64,000 bases of DNA from Lantana camara. Its lineage: Eukaryota; Streptophyta; Magnoliopsida; Lamiales; Verbenaceae. This document shows positions 49,834-62,496 of the stretch, one piece after another. The DNA lies in assembly GCA_037501455.1 (NCBI GenBank), contig CM074857.1, positions 32,756,001 to 32,820,000 of the forward strand, written 5' to 3'. A model generated the notes under the pieces. It searched no databases and was not told the origin of the DNA. It saw only the letters and a program-made list of their open reading frames with translations. A program made the position numbers and the translations under genes. How positions within the stretch are numbered: position 1 is the first letter of the stretch; each line of letters begins with the position of its first letter.

Positions 49834-52800
49834 ATGGCGGATAAGAAACTGTTCAAAAGGCCGCCAAAGTTGAGAGAGACCGAGGCTCAGAAGCGCTCGG
49901 GAAAGTACTGCGCTTTCCACAAGCAGAAAGGGCACGACACCAATGAATGTCGTCAGCTTGAGGGTGAGATCCAGAGGCTAATCGCTGGGGGGCACCTTAA
50001 GGAGTTCGTAAAGGTATTGGAGAGATACGATGAACATTGCGCCGAGCGAGCGCGTGCCCTAGGGAGAAGCCGTTCGCGTTCGCGGAGCCCACGTCACCGT
50101 CACTCCGAGCCCAGTGATCGTGGAAAAGGGAAAGCCTCAGACATGGAAAACCAGCCCTTTGTGGTCATTCACATGATTGCTGGAGGACCCTTGGGAGGCG
50201 ACTCTAACGCTTTCCGATGCCGCTACATTCGGAGTTACGATCAAAGATCTTCTCAGCCCAGGCCAGTGCTCTCCATCGATAGATCAACACGCTCAGAAAA
50301 GGATGAGAGCGTAGGTTTCACAGAGAAAGATTTAGAGCATATTGTAACACCCCATGGGGTCGGTGAAACCTCTGACTGCCCCATGGTGGTTAGCTTAGAC
50401 GTTCATAACCACGTTGTAAAGAGGGTCTTAATTGATAGTGGAAGCTCCGTGAATGTTTTGCCTTACTCCACTTTTCAGAAAATGAACATCACAAACATCC
50501 CGCTCGAACCTCTCAGAACAGCCCTCGTCGGATTTGGAGGTTCCGAGATCGTCCCTCGCGGACAAATTCGCTTGGCCACCTCTTTCGGTCGCGCCCCACA
50601 GCGAAAAACTTTAAATGTTCTCTACGTGGTGGTCGAAGTGGACCTACCATACAACATCATCATTGGGCGCCCAGCCCTCGTCGACTTCAAAGCTGTAATT
50701 TCCACCTATCACCAAAAAGTCAAGTTTCCCACCCCCAAGGGTACCGGAGAGGTACTATGTAATGTTAAGGAAGCTTGGGAGTGCTACATACTTTCCCTTC
50801 GAAGCCACAAGCCCAAACAACCTACCCAAGCAGGCTCCACCAAAAAGTCTGTTGACTTCCCCAAACTAGACGAAGATGGCCCCGAGCGCAAGAGGGCCAA
50901 ACTCTACAAGAAGAAGAATAAAAAGAGGGCCACGGGCAAACCCGTAGATGCGGGGAATTTACCCCTCGGAGCGGTTGGGGATTCCTCTTCGGAAGACGAG
51001 GATCATATACCCTCGGGAGATACCAGCGAGAAAGTTACAGGCAAGAAACGAGCGCTCGAACAACCGAGGCCAGAAGTGCGGGTAGAACCTACGGAGAGCT
51101 TTCTGACCATCGAGTTGGAGCCTGGGAATCCTGATAAGACTACGCAAATAGGCTCCGGCCTCGACGGTCCCTCTCAGATTATGATGATTGAATTCTTGCG
51201 AGAAAATATTGATGTCTTTGCTTGGAAGGCTTCCGACCTCACTGGCATAGATCCGAGCGTTATTGTCCACAGGCTGAACGTGGATCCGGCCTTCAAACCT
51301 ATAAAGCAAAAGAAGAGAGATGTTCATGGGTTCCGAAAGCAGGTCATAGAAGAAGAAGTCAATAAACTGCTTGACGCTCAGTACATAGAAGAAATTCTAT
51401 ATCCCGAATGGCTTTGCAACGTGGTGCTCGTTCCAAAGAGCGCCAACAAGTGGCGTATGTGCAATGACTTCACGGACCTCAACAAGGCATGTCCTAAAGA
51501 TCCGTACCCATTACCTAGAATTGATCAGTTGGTGGATTCGACCGTTGGGTGTGAACTTATGAGCATGATGGACGCTTTCCAAGGATATTATCAGATATTT
51601 ATGGCTCTTGAGGATCGTCCCAAAACTGCGTTCGTAGTCCATATGGGTGTTTATTGCTTCAAGGTTATGCCCTTTGGGCTAAAAAATGCAGGAGCGACGT
51701 ACCAACGCCTTGTCAACAGAATGTTCGAGCGGGAAATTGGAAAGTCCATGGAGGTATATGTGGACGACATGATCGTCAAAAGCGAACACCAGTGTTCTCA
51801 TCTGGAAGACCTCAAACGAGCGTTCAATATCCTGCGTCGTTACGGTATGAAACTGAATCCTTCCAAATGTACATTTGGCGTGCGGGGTGGCAAGTTTTTG
51901 GGATACATGGTCAGCCAACGGGGCATAGAGGCCAATCCAGAAAAGATTAAAGTAATCCTGGACATACCCTCCCCTCGCAATTTAAGAGAGGTCCAGGTGT
52001 TTGTGGGTAAGATCATTTCATTAAACAGGTTCATCTCCCGCTCAGCGGACAGGAATCTGCCCTTCTTTAAAATTTTGCGTAGCGCTCGCAACTTTACCTG
52101 GAGTGGGGACTGCGAAAAGGCCGCAGGACATGAAGCAGTACCTTTCGAGCCCGCCTTTGTTGACCAAACCTAACCCGGGAGAGAACTTGTTTGTCTATCT
52201 ATCAGTTTCCTTGGAAGCGACGAGCGCTGTCCTCGTGGCGATTCGCGAGCGTAAGCATATGCCGGTGTATTATTTAAGCAAGACTCTACAGGGAGCGGAG
52301 AAAAGATACATGGAAATAGAGAAGTTTGCTTTTGCGCTCGTTAATGCCTCTCGGAGACTAAGGCCTTATTTTCAAGCGCATTCCATCGTGGTGCTTACAG
52401 ATCAGCCCCTCAAACAGGTGCTTGCAAAGCCGGACGTTTCAGGGAGATTAATTAAATGGTCCATTGAACTTAGTCAATTCGACATCACCTTTGAGCCTAG
52501 CACGGCGATACAAGCTCAGGCTGTGGCCGACCTATTGGTGGAACGTTTCAACTTAGATACCGGGCCCTCGGCAGAAGATGGTCTATGGCTTCTGTATACA
52601 GATGGCTCCTCGACCTCACAAGGGGGAGGAGCCGGGGTGACCCTCAGGGACCCTCTCGGAGCTGAAGTTGACTACGCCATCAAGCTGGCGTTCCAACTCA
52701 CCAACAACGAAGCTGCGTATGAGGCCCTCATCCAGGGGCTCAGGATTGCACTCCAAAATGGCGCCACTCGGGTCACTGCATATGTTGATTCGCAGTTGAT

Positions 52801-54303
52801 CGCGAGTCAAATTGACGGTTCTTATGAGGCCCGAGAAGCCACCATGGTGCAGTATCTGGCGAGCGCTAAGGAGGTGATAGCCAAGTTCAGGGAATTCCAC
52901 CTTTTGCAGGTCCCGAGGGCTGAAAACGAACGTGCTGACGCTCTCTCAAAGTTCGCATCCGCCCTGGACGGTTTTAGCGAGCGCGCTGTTACATTTCTTA
53001 GAACAGAGGAGCCGCTGATAAGTAGAGGCGAACCTTCGAAGGAGGTGAATATGATTGACCCCTCCGAGCCTTGTTGGCTCGACGAAATTATCAGATTCCT
53101 CCAGGATGGAACAAGCCAAGCGACAAAGTTGAGGCTCAAAAAATCAGAAACAAGGCCCCTCGCTTTTCGTTGGATGGCGAGGGTCGGTTATTCAAGCGGT
53201 CTTTCCAGGGCCCACCGTTGAGATGCTTGAGACCCTCGCAAGCCAAGGAAGTTTTAGAACATATGCACAGTGGAAGTTGTGGGAACCACTCGGGCGGTCG
53301 GATCTTGGCAAAGAAAGTCTTAAGGAGTGGGTTCTACTGGCCCTCGGTGTTGCAGGATGCCATTAGCTACTCCAAGAAATGCCCTAAGTGCCAGTTTCAT
53401 TCTAACACCCCTCAGTTGCCGGCTGCTCAAATGATTCCTGTTGATGTTTCATGGCCTGTTGATCATTGGGGCATTGATATTGTGGGACCCCTCCCAATGG
53501 CGGTCGGACAAAAGAAATTCGTAATACTCGCCGTGGATTATTTCACTAAGTGGGCTGAAGCCGAAGCGGTCGCCAAGATAACGTTCAAGGTTGTGAGAGA
53601 CTTCATTTGGAAAAACATCATCTGCAGATATGGTATCCCGAGGGTGCTTATCTCAGACAACGGCTCCCAGTTTATCGCTGCCGACACGCGAGATTGGTGC
53701 TATGAGCTAGGGATTGAACAGCGATTCACCTCCGTGGGCCACCCTCAAGCCAACGGTCAAGCTGAGGTGACCAACAGAACCATACTCCAGCATTTGAAAA
53801 CGGTGCTCGAGAGTAAAAAAGGGAAATGGGCAGAAGAGCTTCAAGGCGCCCTGTGGGCGTACCGTACTACCCCGCAAGCGGCGACAGGAGAAACCCCCTA
53901 TTCCCTCGTTTACGGCTCCGAGGCTAAGATACCTGCGGAGATTTCGCAAGAATCTGCCCGCGTTGCCTTTTTCGAGCATGCTACAAACGAGGCCAATCGG
54001 GCGTTCGAATTGGATTTGTTGGACGAAAGGAGGAATACTGCTTGGGCACGCATCCACAAATACAAAGCGACTGTAGCTCGCCAGTACAACAAACGTGTTA
54101 AAGAGAGGACTTTCCAGCTAGGGGACTTGATCCTCAAAAAAGTTGAAGTCTCCAAACATGTGGGTAAATTGGACCCCAATTGGGAAGGCCCCTTCAAAGT
54201 CATTCAGGTACCAGCAAACAACATCTACCTACTGGAGACTTTGCAAGGCGAGCGTCTCCCTAGACCCTGGAATGCATGTAACCTTAGAAGGTTCTACGTG
54301 TAA
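49834..54303 (+). pseudogene. pol: Tat-3 pol: all domains present, two frameshifts
   Basis: The frame from 49834 carries the end of gag, protease LIDSGSSVN (about 50430), and RT with MPFGLKNAGATYQ and YVDD (about 51756). Near 52120 two bases are missing relative to Tat-1 (AAGGCCGCAGG against AAGGCACTACAGG). The second frame carries the degenerate first RNase H (YLSVSLEATSAVL), the archaeal-type RNase H (YTDGSSTSQGGG) and ends near 53110 at another small indel. The third frame has the integrase (KCPKCQ, WGIDIVGPLP, SDNGSQF, QANGQAEVTNR) to the stop at 54301-54303. Unlike Tat-1, gag and pol share one frame here (apart from the TAG), showing that the family ancestor made a single gag-pol. Confidence 0.9.
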
Positions 54304-54687
54304 ATGTCAGTTTTCTTGTAATTGCCCATTTGTGGCATGGGGTACTTTCTTTCGACAAAAAGCATATTGTATTCATTTTGGAAATTGCAAGTATAATAGT
54401 AAGCATTTGATCCTTTGATTATGTCATTTATTTGCTTTCCTATTGATCAATGATTCGGGCAACAGAAGGCCTACTCCGTGTCGAGCATCCTCCACGTCGA
54501 ACGGCCTGCGTAATACCCAAATCGTTTCGGAGCAACACTATCTGGGTGTTGAGAACCCTCCACCTGGAATGGTTTGACGATTCGTAAGTGTATAAAGTCC
54601 TAAGAACGAGCGTGTCAAAGGGCGGGATGCTAAACGCTCAATTTACGTCAACTGGGTGCTCACCGCTCCAGTTCGTACTCGTAAACC
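54304..54687 (+). other. Tat-3 3' region, truncated
   Basis: Non-coding sequence after pol, cut by Copia-2. It has CTCGTTCTTAGGAC-like and direct AACGGTTT-type words but no clear tandem array. Confidence 0.5.
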
Positions 54688-56938
54688 TATTGGAAAACAG
54701 GAATCAGAAAGCAGCGGAATTTAAAAAAATTTCCCAACAAAAGGATCTTGGACTCGCAATCGTGTATCCAAATTCGTAGAGATCAAGAAACTCACTTGGG
54801 TAATAGCTTTCTTGACACGTTTTGAGCCGCCCTCAAACGCGCTTCATGCGGTAATGGCAACCCGTTCCTCGAAAGTCTCTTTCCACTTCAGAATCCATTG
54901 TAGGGATAACAATCCACACCAACCTGGATTCAAATCATGTTATTGAAGTTCTTAACAATACAACATAAAGAAAGAAACATGAAACGAGAAAGAGATGATT
55001 GAAACTCCCTTCGAAAACCAGTTTTACGAAAGTAGAAAACTGCCAGTCACAAAACCCTCGTGAAAAAATTCATCTTTCAGGATATGGACGAACGGTTTTC
55101 GCCATCTTCTTTGGTTCGATTTTTTCATTCGTTTCATGTTGGGTTCAGAATCGTTTCATCATCCCTTCTGATCGTTTTGCTTGATCCCCATTTTTTGGTA
55201 AAGCTCGAATCTTCAAAACTTCTAACTTGAAGCTCTCTCGAGATAGTCCACCAACTTGGCTACAATCTAACTAGTAAGGATGCTAGTTCTCTAGTTAGTG
55301 TTTAGGTTTAACCTAGGGTTTCGTTTATCTTGGAGAAAGGATGGTGTTCAACACATGAACCAAAAGAATTGTCAATTAGCTCTAAGGGGAGCTCGAGCTC
55401 CCCTATTTATATGAGGGGAGGACCGAAAATTCCTAGTCCTTTATGGGCTAGGATTTTGGTCTCTCTCTCTCCTATTACTTGATCATCAAGTAATTTGACT
55501 TTGACTTTGAATTCTAATTCAAATCAACTTTCAAGAGAGCTAAAAATATCCAAACTATTTTTGGATAATTTTATACTTTATTTATTTTAAATAAATAACT
55601 TATTTTATCTAATTAATTAATTCATAATTAATTAACTAGATGATTTTTCTCCAAAATAAGACTTTCTTTTTAATTCAAAATTAAACCAAAGTCTATTAAA
55701 TAATTAATCACATAAATAAATATACACATATATTTACACACGTGTGAGACACGTGTCACAGTGACACGTGTCACTCACGTGTGGAACCCTCTAGGCCCGA
55801 TTAACTCGTTTAGTCATTTTCAAGCCTTAACTCATGTAACCAAGTTGTTGTGTGTGACCCTCTAGGTTCTCAATTCAATTAGCAGCGACCCTAATTAATT
55901 AATTCACTAATTAATTAATCAGTCCACAGATTAAACGACCATAGTCTAGCAACAGGTGTTTAACCCCTAGCTGAATTGGAATGTTCGGATTCGACAGAAC
56001 CTTTAAGTCATTGATTCATGTGAGATATAATCCTCCTACTTACTATCTCTCAACCAAGATCTAGGGTAAGGGAATAATTAGAACCCTAATAATCTGGTCT
56101 TAAAGCTAAGTGCATTTCATATCCATTTGATCTCAATCCAAGAAACCCTTTTCTTGATGTCTTGATCTACTGCCTTGGCCAAGGACTCCATATGGCATAT
56201 GAATGACTTACACAATAAGAGATCACCTTGCAAATGCAAGTGTAGGTCCTTTCTTGATTCTCATTCACTTTCATGAATCACTTGTGCAGCCCCAGCATAA
56301 GCCTTGAATCAGTTGTCTAAGGCGACACCCTTTAAAGCTTATACCTAAGACCACAGAGTTAACTCATAAAGTGACAAGGAACCTCAAGTCTAAGGATCAA
56401 TTAATCACATCAATGACTCGTGAGATATTTCCTAATCTGGAAGTTTCTATTTCCTGAAATAGAAACTTCCTTTCCCATTTAGGAATCTTCTCACACGGGG
56501 CACCTCAGTGAACTTACTTATTGAAGTAAGCACCCTCATGTATCACGCACGTATCAACTATACACTTTGCACCTACATGAAACAAGGTGGTCCTTCTTAA
56601 GGGCGTGACCCCACAAGCAAGCCTTAGAGGAGTCAGGTTGACACTCCCACTGTCTGTAGGACTCATCGGCTTGGAGTATTTTACTAATCATGACTTATGT
56701 GATATAGGGCTCGTTTCATGAACCATTTCACCTAAATGGTAGAGTCCTAAAGTCATCAGGATTAGGGGAGTTCTCATACATGCACAGCTAAAGTAAATGC
56801 ATACCAAACAAGAGCATATAAAGAAGTGTTTGCCTATGATATTAATCAATCGTATATTATTCAAAGATTGTCTGTGATACTAGGAAAGTCCCAAAACGGA
56901 TTATGAGTAATCGGCTTTCTAGGGCACTATTCCTAACA
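54688..56938 (-). repeat. Copia-2 3' LTR (~2.25 kb)
   Basis: On the minus strand it starts TGTTAGGAATAGTGCCC at 56938 and ends ...CCTGTTTTCCAA near 54690 (the last bases read ATA instead of the expected ACA). It matches the right LTR with about 1% difference by eye over 1.5 kb. It contains TATTTATATGAGGGG (about 55403) and the G-box cluster 55737-55784. Confidence 0.88.
55737..55784. promoter_or_regulatory. Cluster of four CACGTG G-boxes in the Copia-2 LTR
   Basis: Four CACGTG cores in under 50 bp, with the palindrome GACACGTGTC repeated around GTGTCACAGTGACAC. The right LTR has six (63545-63618). Confidence 0.85.
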
Positions 56939-56959
56939 ATCTCCCACTTGTCCGTAAAA

Positions 56960-58360
56960 GCCATTTAGGTACTCTAAGTCCCATCTTCTCAAGATGCACT
57001 TTGAGAGCCTATTGACTTTGGGCGTTTCCAAAGTGGATCTGCTATATTCTCTGCTGATGTGACCCTCTTGTTTACACATCTCTGTGGAAAACACCTTTTC
57101 CTTATAAAGTGATTCGTAATCACGTGTTCAGTCTCTTGGTAAGGTCTTGGTTCTCTTACTTGAGCAACCATCCATTTTATCATACAATATGATAAAGGAG
57201 TTGTTTCATGCTAGGAACTTCATCTAACCAGTTAGATGGAGTTTCTTACCCAAACACTTAACTTAGCGTTATATAATACGACTAAGTTCTCAATTACGAT
57301 AGTCGAGTTTTGCAATGTCCGTCCTTGGAACCCCTTTCCAACACATTGTATTACCATTCTGGTAGAAGTTGTATCCTTTCAATGATTTCATAATCATCTA
57401 TGTTTGATGAAACAATTACATCAAAATATCCTTTCAATGATAAGATCTTTTAGGCTCTGTAAACTAATACATATCCTCATTTCTTCTCAAGTACTCTGAG
57501 GACATCCTTTATAGAGATCTAATTACCTTCTCTGAGGTCATATTAGATTCGGCCCACTACGCTTAGTGTTGCGCCAGATCAAGTCTAGTACATAACATTT
57601 CATACATTATGCACCCTTTTACTTAAAGGGATTTTGGACATTCTAACTTTCTTAAAGTTATCTTAGGACACATACTCTTCAAAAGAGATGTTCCATTGTC
57701 CCTACTAAACTCCTTTTAGTATTATGGTTATGTACTCGTTTTGTGATAATCCTTTTATTCTCTTAGATCTATCTTCTATAGATCTGAATGTCGAGAATTT
57801 AGGATAATCACTAAGATCTTTCATGTCAAATTGTTTCTTAAACAAGAATTGGTAACTTTCACGTTATCCTTAATTGGCATTCCTAATGAGAAGGATGTCG
57901 TCTTCTAAAGAACCAAAAATTGACTCTTACATCACTAACTTTCATATGTACACTTTTAAGACTTATTCGACTTCCATCTGTGCCAAACGATTTGACTATC
58001 CTATGGAATCGAATTGTCTAACTCCTAGAAGCCTTTATCAATCCACAGATTGACTTTAGGGATTTGCATACCTTATGCATACTCCCACTGAATATGAGAT
58101 TTATAGAAATACCTTATTTCAGTCTCTTTCAATCTCATATTGAACAAGATAGTTCTCATATTCATTTATCATATCTCATAGTCAGAATATGAGGATGTGA
58201 TAAACACAATCCAAATGGACTTTTGCATTTCAACCGTCAAGAAGGTTGTAATGCTTTCATTCACTCGAAGCTGCACGAGCTTGATCCTATCAGGTGGATC
58301 AACCAAGGTCAAAACTTGGTTTGAGTATATGGAATCCATATTGGATTTCAAGGCTTGCTT
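56960..58360 (-). pseudogene. Copia-2 RT-RNase H remnants
   Basis: Reading the minus strand: MKSNMDSIYSNQVLTLVDPP (58351 downward) matches the start of Copia reverse transcriptase; EDDILLIRN near 57905-57880 is the decayed YVDDILLIGN active site; HFIRKRCFPQRCVNKRVTSAENIADPL near 57130-57030 matches the RNase H C terminus (IREI...ENIADPLTK). Stops and frameshifts separate these pieces. Sequence beyond 58360 probably holds remnants of integrase, protease and gag, but I could not place motifs there with confidence. Confidence 0.75.
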
Positions 58361-60400
58361 ACACTACTCAGATTCCAAATCTGACAGTATCTCCTCTTCA
58401 AGTAATTCCTTGGCTATCTAGGAACGCGTTCTAAACGCGTCTTAAGAGAAGGGTTTCACACGTGTACATGCTCTAAAATTTGGCTAAGTTTTATCAGATG
58501 GGCTCGTTTCTTCTATATGTGGCGTGGATATTTATTCTCAAATTTCTTTGAGGTCTGCTTGCTTGTCTTTCTTCTTCTATAGGAACGATTCCTTAAGAAA
58601 GATACATTCCTTGAGACAAACAACCTTTGTCTAAGGGAATCGCAGAAATGATATCCAATATTGTTTGTATAAACTTGAACTCATTTCAAGCCTATCTCCC
58701 ACTATCCTCTTTACTTAAGAGGATTCCACTAAATTCTTGGACAAGAATAATTAGGGAATTTAGTGTGCCACATTGCATAGTGCATCTAAAGGACTGATTT
58801 TGGAAGGTGCAAAATTCAAAATCTCTAACTGCATATTCTGGGAGTTTATTCCTAGAATGATTATAAGTCAGTAAAGTTTGCTATGGAATGGACCATATCC
58901 TATAAGGTTTCATTCCCTCATTCGGAAACACTAAGGTGTTCTCGAATTAGTTTACTGAGAGATAATCCTATTATTTCTAAGATGACTAAGGAATTAGTTG
59001 ATAAGATATTGGCTATCTAGATCATATCGATTTGCCTATAACATATGACTACTTCGGTTCCTAACCTCCTTTTGAAATTCTAAGAATTTCATATAAGTTT
59101 CGAATTTGTACTTTAACAAGTACATTCATTCATAATGATTAAACTGACGATTGTATCTAGTGCTTACATTAAGCATCTTACACTCATCAGCATGGATCGA
59201 AATTCACTATAATTTTTGGAACGTTCCATGTTTCACCTAAACAATGTTCCGGGAACGTTTCCCTTTGAGATAGGATTCACAGGAAGTCAACTCTATAGGT
59301 TCATTTTCATAGAATGATCCTAAGGTGTCTGACTTGCTAATCCTTTTATATCTCAACGTTCCAAAGTAATTCGAAGCTTTGTCATCTCACTTACTTTTGT
59401 TATCTCGTTGTATGTTCAGAACATTAGTGCCTTGAGTCTTTGCACAGTGGATTATGCAGAATTTACTCAGGACTAGTGAATTTTATTCCTAGTAGAATTA
59501 CTAAACGAGGTAACATTTCAGAGTACTCATACTCTTCGCAGTTTCCTTTCAAAGTCCTTATTTGCTACCATAGAAGCAAACGTCCTATTTGATCTCCAGT
59601 GTCTTTTGGGTGCACCCCTTACATGCCCCTCCATTGGGCTCTTAAGGGTTTCTTCTTCTTTAGGCGTTCAAGCCTTTAACTTAGGGAGTTTAGAAGAAGA
59701 ATTAATCATCTCAACCTTTTATTCCTTCTTAAGGATGCTCTCAACCATTATCAACTAAATGATTAACTATGTTACATTAGCATCATTCTAGTTGAGCATA
59801 AAGGGTTTGAATGATGGTGGAAGCAATGTAAGCAATCAGTGCATTGAGAACTCTTTTCTCAGTTAATGATCGAGACCACAAGATCTTCAAATAAGATCTT
59901 TAGACCTTGTTCATGTGCACTTGTTTCCTCATTTGGAATATTGAATAATTCCACAATGTTATACCTTGTAACATTTTTATGAGGTGGTTCAATTGCTCTT
60001 AAGTGGTTTGGAGAAATCCATTCACCTCAGATTGCTTCTCTTTTGGCCCGGGTCGAATTTTCATAATTGAAAACTTCGCCCTTTAGAGAACACCTTTCTC
60101 TATTCGGAATCTAAAACGAATTTTAGGATCCAAAGCCAATTTAGAGTTAGTTAGGACTTAGTCAACTCTTTTGACTTAAGGATGGATACGAATGGGTTTG
60201 CATTTCATATTGTAGAGAATCACAGAACTACAACCTAAATGCTAAGCAGAGAACTAGGTGAGCATGCTGAATTATAACGATATACATAAGATAAGGTCTT
60301 TAATCTAATGTAGCTCCCACTGTTTTTCAAAGATCTATAATTCCCAAAGATCTAAGAGGAACACGTTTCCCAACGGGTACTAAGATCCTAAGCATTTTAC
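58361..60400 (-). pseudogene. Copia-2: probable remnants of integrase, protease and gag
   Basis: Position between RT remnants and leader implies gag-pol ancestry; codon-like texture remains but no long frame and no clear catalytic motif was found by eye. Nothing else is seen here. Confidence 0.35.
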
Positions 60401-60406
60401 CTCGAA

Positions 60407-60727
60407 CCCACGACTCGCGGACATTCTAAGTAAAACCCTAGGTAGGTACAACTTACCAATTCTAACACCTTTAGAACTCTTAGTAATTGTTTTTGCATCA
60501 CCTATCTTTCAATATGGACCCACGACTCGTGCGACATCCATATTTACTTAGGCGTTAAGCTAGACCCATCAATCATAAGATCATGATCAAAACTTAGTTC
60601 GAACGACCCACGACTCGCGGACATCGCCCTTGCCAAAATTGATCACGAAATATTGATCATTTAAAATGATCAATTAGGTAACTAAGAACTAATAAGCTCC
60701 ACTAGCTATCCCACGACTCGCGGACAA
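60407..60727. repeat. Four spaced copies of CCCACGACTCGCGGACAT in the Copia-2 leader
   Basis: Copies at 60407-60424, 60519-60537 (one-base change CGTGCGACAT), 60607-60624 and 60710-60727, 88-112 bp apart, in otherwise AT-rich DNA with unrelated text between them. Confidence 0.9.
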
Positions 60728-61860
60728 TAACTAGCTTTACTTACTAAACTTAAAACCTATTGATGGAATGCTAGGAATTTAATTCAAAATTTGCATCTCG
60801 AATTAAATACCTATTATTCGAAATGAGCTTAATATTTAATGGGAATTTTCGAATCAACCGAAGAGTTGTTCGGTTCGACCTCACCAACATATATGTTATC
60901 CGATTTTATTAGTCTTGATTAATGCAAGTACAACTTAAATGCATTTCAAACAAGCACATAAACAGATAACATGTCCTAGCATGATACTAAAATGTAATGA
61001 TCATGGGTTCTACCTATCTTATGCGTGATATGTGGGAGCCACTCCACAATCACAAGTTCTAACATACATGCCACATAAACAGTTTAAATCACATAAGGGA
61101 AAGCGGTAACAAAATACGAGCCCTATCTCTATTACATTTTACAATTGAGATTCCCCTCCCTAACATTTTGAGGGGTCTTCACTTATGGCCTCCTTGTTAC
61201 TTGAATGTGGTTCATCTTACTCCATGGGTGCATTGTCTCCAAAATGAAAATAAAATCTCACCACCTATCTCTACTCTCAAATTACAATAAAAAGAAAAAG
61301 ACATAAAGTAATAAGGCTCAATCTTCATATTGGCCTTAGACAATTACACGGGGCATACCCCGGCCTCAAAAACAGTAATATGGAAAGCCACATAATAAAT
61401 CACATAACAGTATGCACATAAGTGAGGCTCCAACCTCAATTGAAAAACACAATTATAGGGCTCCAACCCCAATTTAAACCATCCATGTGCATAAATTAAA
61501 ACCATACATAAGTCTAAACCCATGATCACCTAACATGCATAAATTGCAAGAATTTAAATTTAACCAATAAATTAAAATTCTCGCTTTAAGTTCTAATAGC
61601 TTAAAACACGACTTAGATGCAATTCTTGTTCCAGAGCCTTTTCAATAAAACCCGAATGACTATCAACCAATAAAATTCCAATTAATTTTTGAAAATTAAT
61701 AATTTTATTCTTTCAATATTTTTCATAAAATAAAGTTCGTAATTTTTCCAAAATGTAAATCGCTTAAATTTTCAAAATCCCAATTTAAACAATTATTTCA
61801 AAAATAATTTTAATTTAATAAGACAAAGTTTTTCAGAAAAATTAAATCGGGATTTCAAGG
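60728..61860 (-). other. Copia-2 leader, AT-rich part
   Basis: No gene seen. It has repeated GGGGCTCCAACC(C/T)CAATT-like words (61425-61475: GAGGCTCCAACCTCAATT, then AGGGCTCCAACCCCAATT). Confidence 0.4.
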
Positions 61861-61899
61861 ACCGAAAATACGAAAAACACGAAAACACGAAAAACGGCC

Positions 61900-62210
61900 T
61901 GGATCCCCGGAATGCGAAGCACCGCCGAGCGGCAGCGCGCCCGAACGCGCGCCCCAGCAGCGCGCAAGTGCGGTAGTTGCCGCATGCGTGTGCGGGCTGG
62001 GCACGCGTCGTGCGCGCACCACGCAGCAGCGCTCGCGCGGCTTGGGGGGGATTCCGCCTGGGCGTCCCGCGCGGTTGCGGGACGGTGCGTGCGGGACGTC
62101 CCGCGCGGTTGCGGGACGCCTGTGCGGGCTGGTCTAGGCGGCACCCGCGCGGTTGCGGGAGGTGCTCGCGGGGTTAGGGCGTGCTACACATTGGCACGTC
62201 CCAATCCCGC
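61900..62210 (-). repeat. GC-rich island with three CCCGC-loop-GCGGG hairpins in the Copia-2 leader
   Basis: GTCCCGCGCGGTTGCGGGAC occurs exactly at 62064-62083 and 62098-62117; a shorter version lies at 62144-62159. Each has a stem CCCGC/GCGGG with loop GCGGTT. The surrounding 300 bp is very GC-rich, unlike the rest of the leader. Frames open on both strands here are by-products of base composition. Confidence 0.85.
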
Positions 62211-62480
62211 GTGTTCGTTTCGCGTTTCGTTTTTCGTATCACGGGTTTCTCCAAAACCCAATTCAATCCAAAATTAAAAATTACGATTTAAACGAATTTC
62301 AACTAAAACAGATTTTCAAAATTAGATTTAAGAAAACAGTTTTCAGAAATTCAAGAAAAATTACAGTTTCGTATTTCAGGCTTTCTAAAAGAACTCATGA
62401 ATACCTAATTCGCATCTAAGCCTAAGAATTTCCACCAAATTCAGAATAATTGAGACGAATCAGAAACACGATTAACGAGG

Positions 62481-62494
62481 TGGCTCTGATACCA
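62481..62494 (-). other. Copia-2 primer-binding site (initiator tRNA-Met)
   Basis: TGGTATCAGAGCCA on the minus strand, 2 nt from the LTR end. It is the same 14-nt match as in the virus array. Confidence 0.9.
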
Positions 62495-62496
62495 CT

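Larger units (their letters stand above)
46433..54687 (+). mobile_element. Tat-3: Tat-type Ty3/gypsy element without 3' LTR
   Basis: 5' LTR 46433-47238, primer site 47243-47260, gag from 47934, pol to 54303, then ~385 bp of 3' region cut off where Copia-2 starts (about 54688). The antisense gene and 3' LTR are missing. Gag carries two frameshifts and two stops, pol two frameshifts. The pol protein is close to that of Tat-1 but the LTR is a different family (TGATGAGG). Confidence 0.92.
56939..62496 (-). mobile_element. Copia-2 internal region (minus strand), decayed
   Basis: It is bounded by the polypurine tract AAGTGGGAGATT (56950-56939, minus strand) next to the left LTR and by the tRNA-Met primer site TGGTATCAGAGCCA (62494-62481) next to the right LTR. 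No ORF over 75 codons survives within the pol part. The right ~2 kb (60400-62480) is a leader with two repeated motif sets described separately. Confidence 0.88.

Noticed and set aside
60407..60727. CRISPR array
   Set aside because: Plant nuclear context, imperfect repeats with unequal 70-95-bp spacing and no cas genes; it lies in a Copia leader.
61842..62419. Arginine/alanine-rich frames on both strands of the GC island
   Set aside because: Overlapping open frames on both strands are expected from high GC content; the hairpin repeats explain the sequence better.
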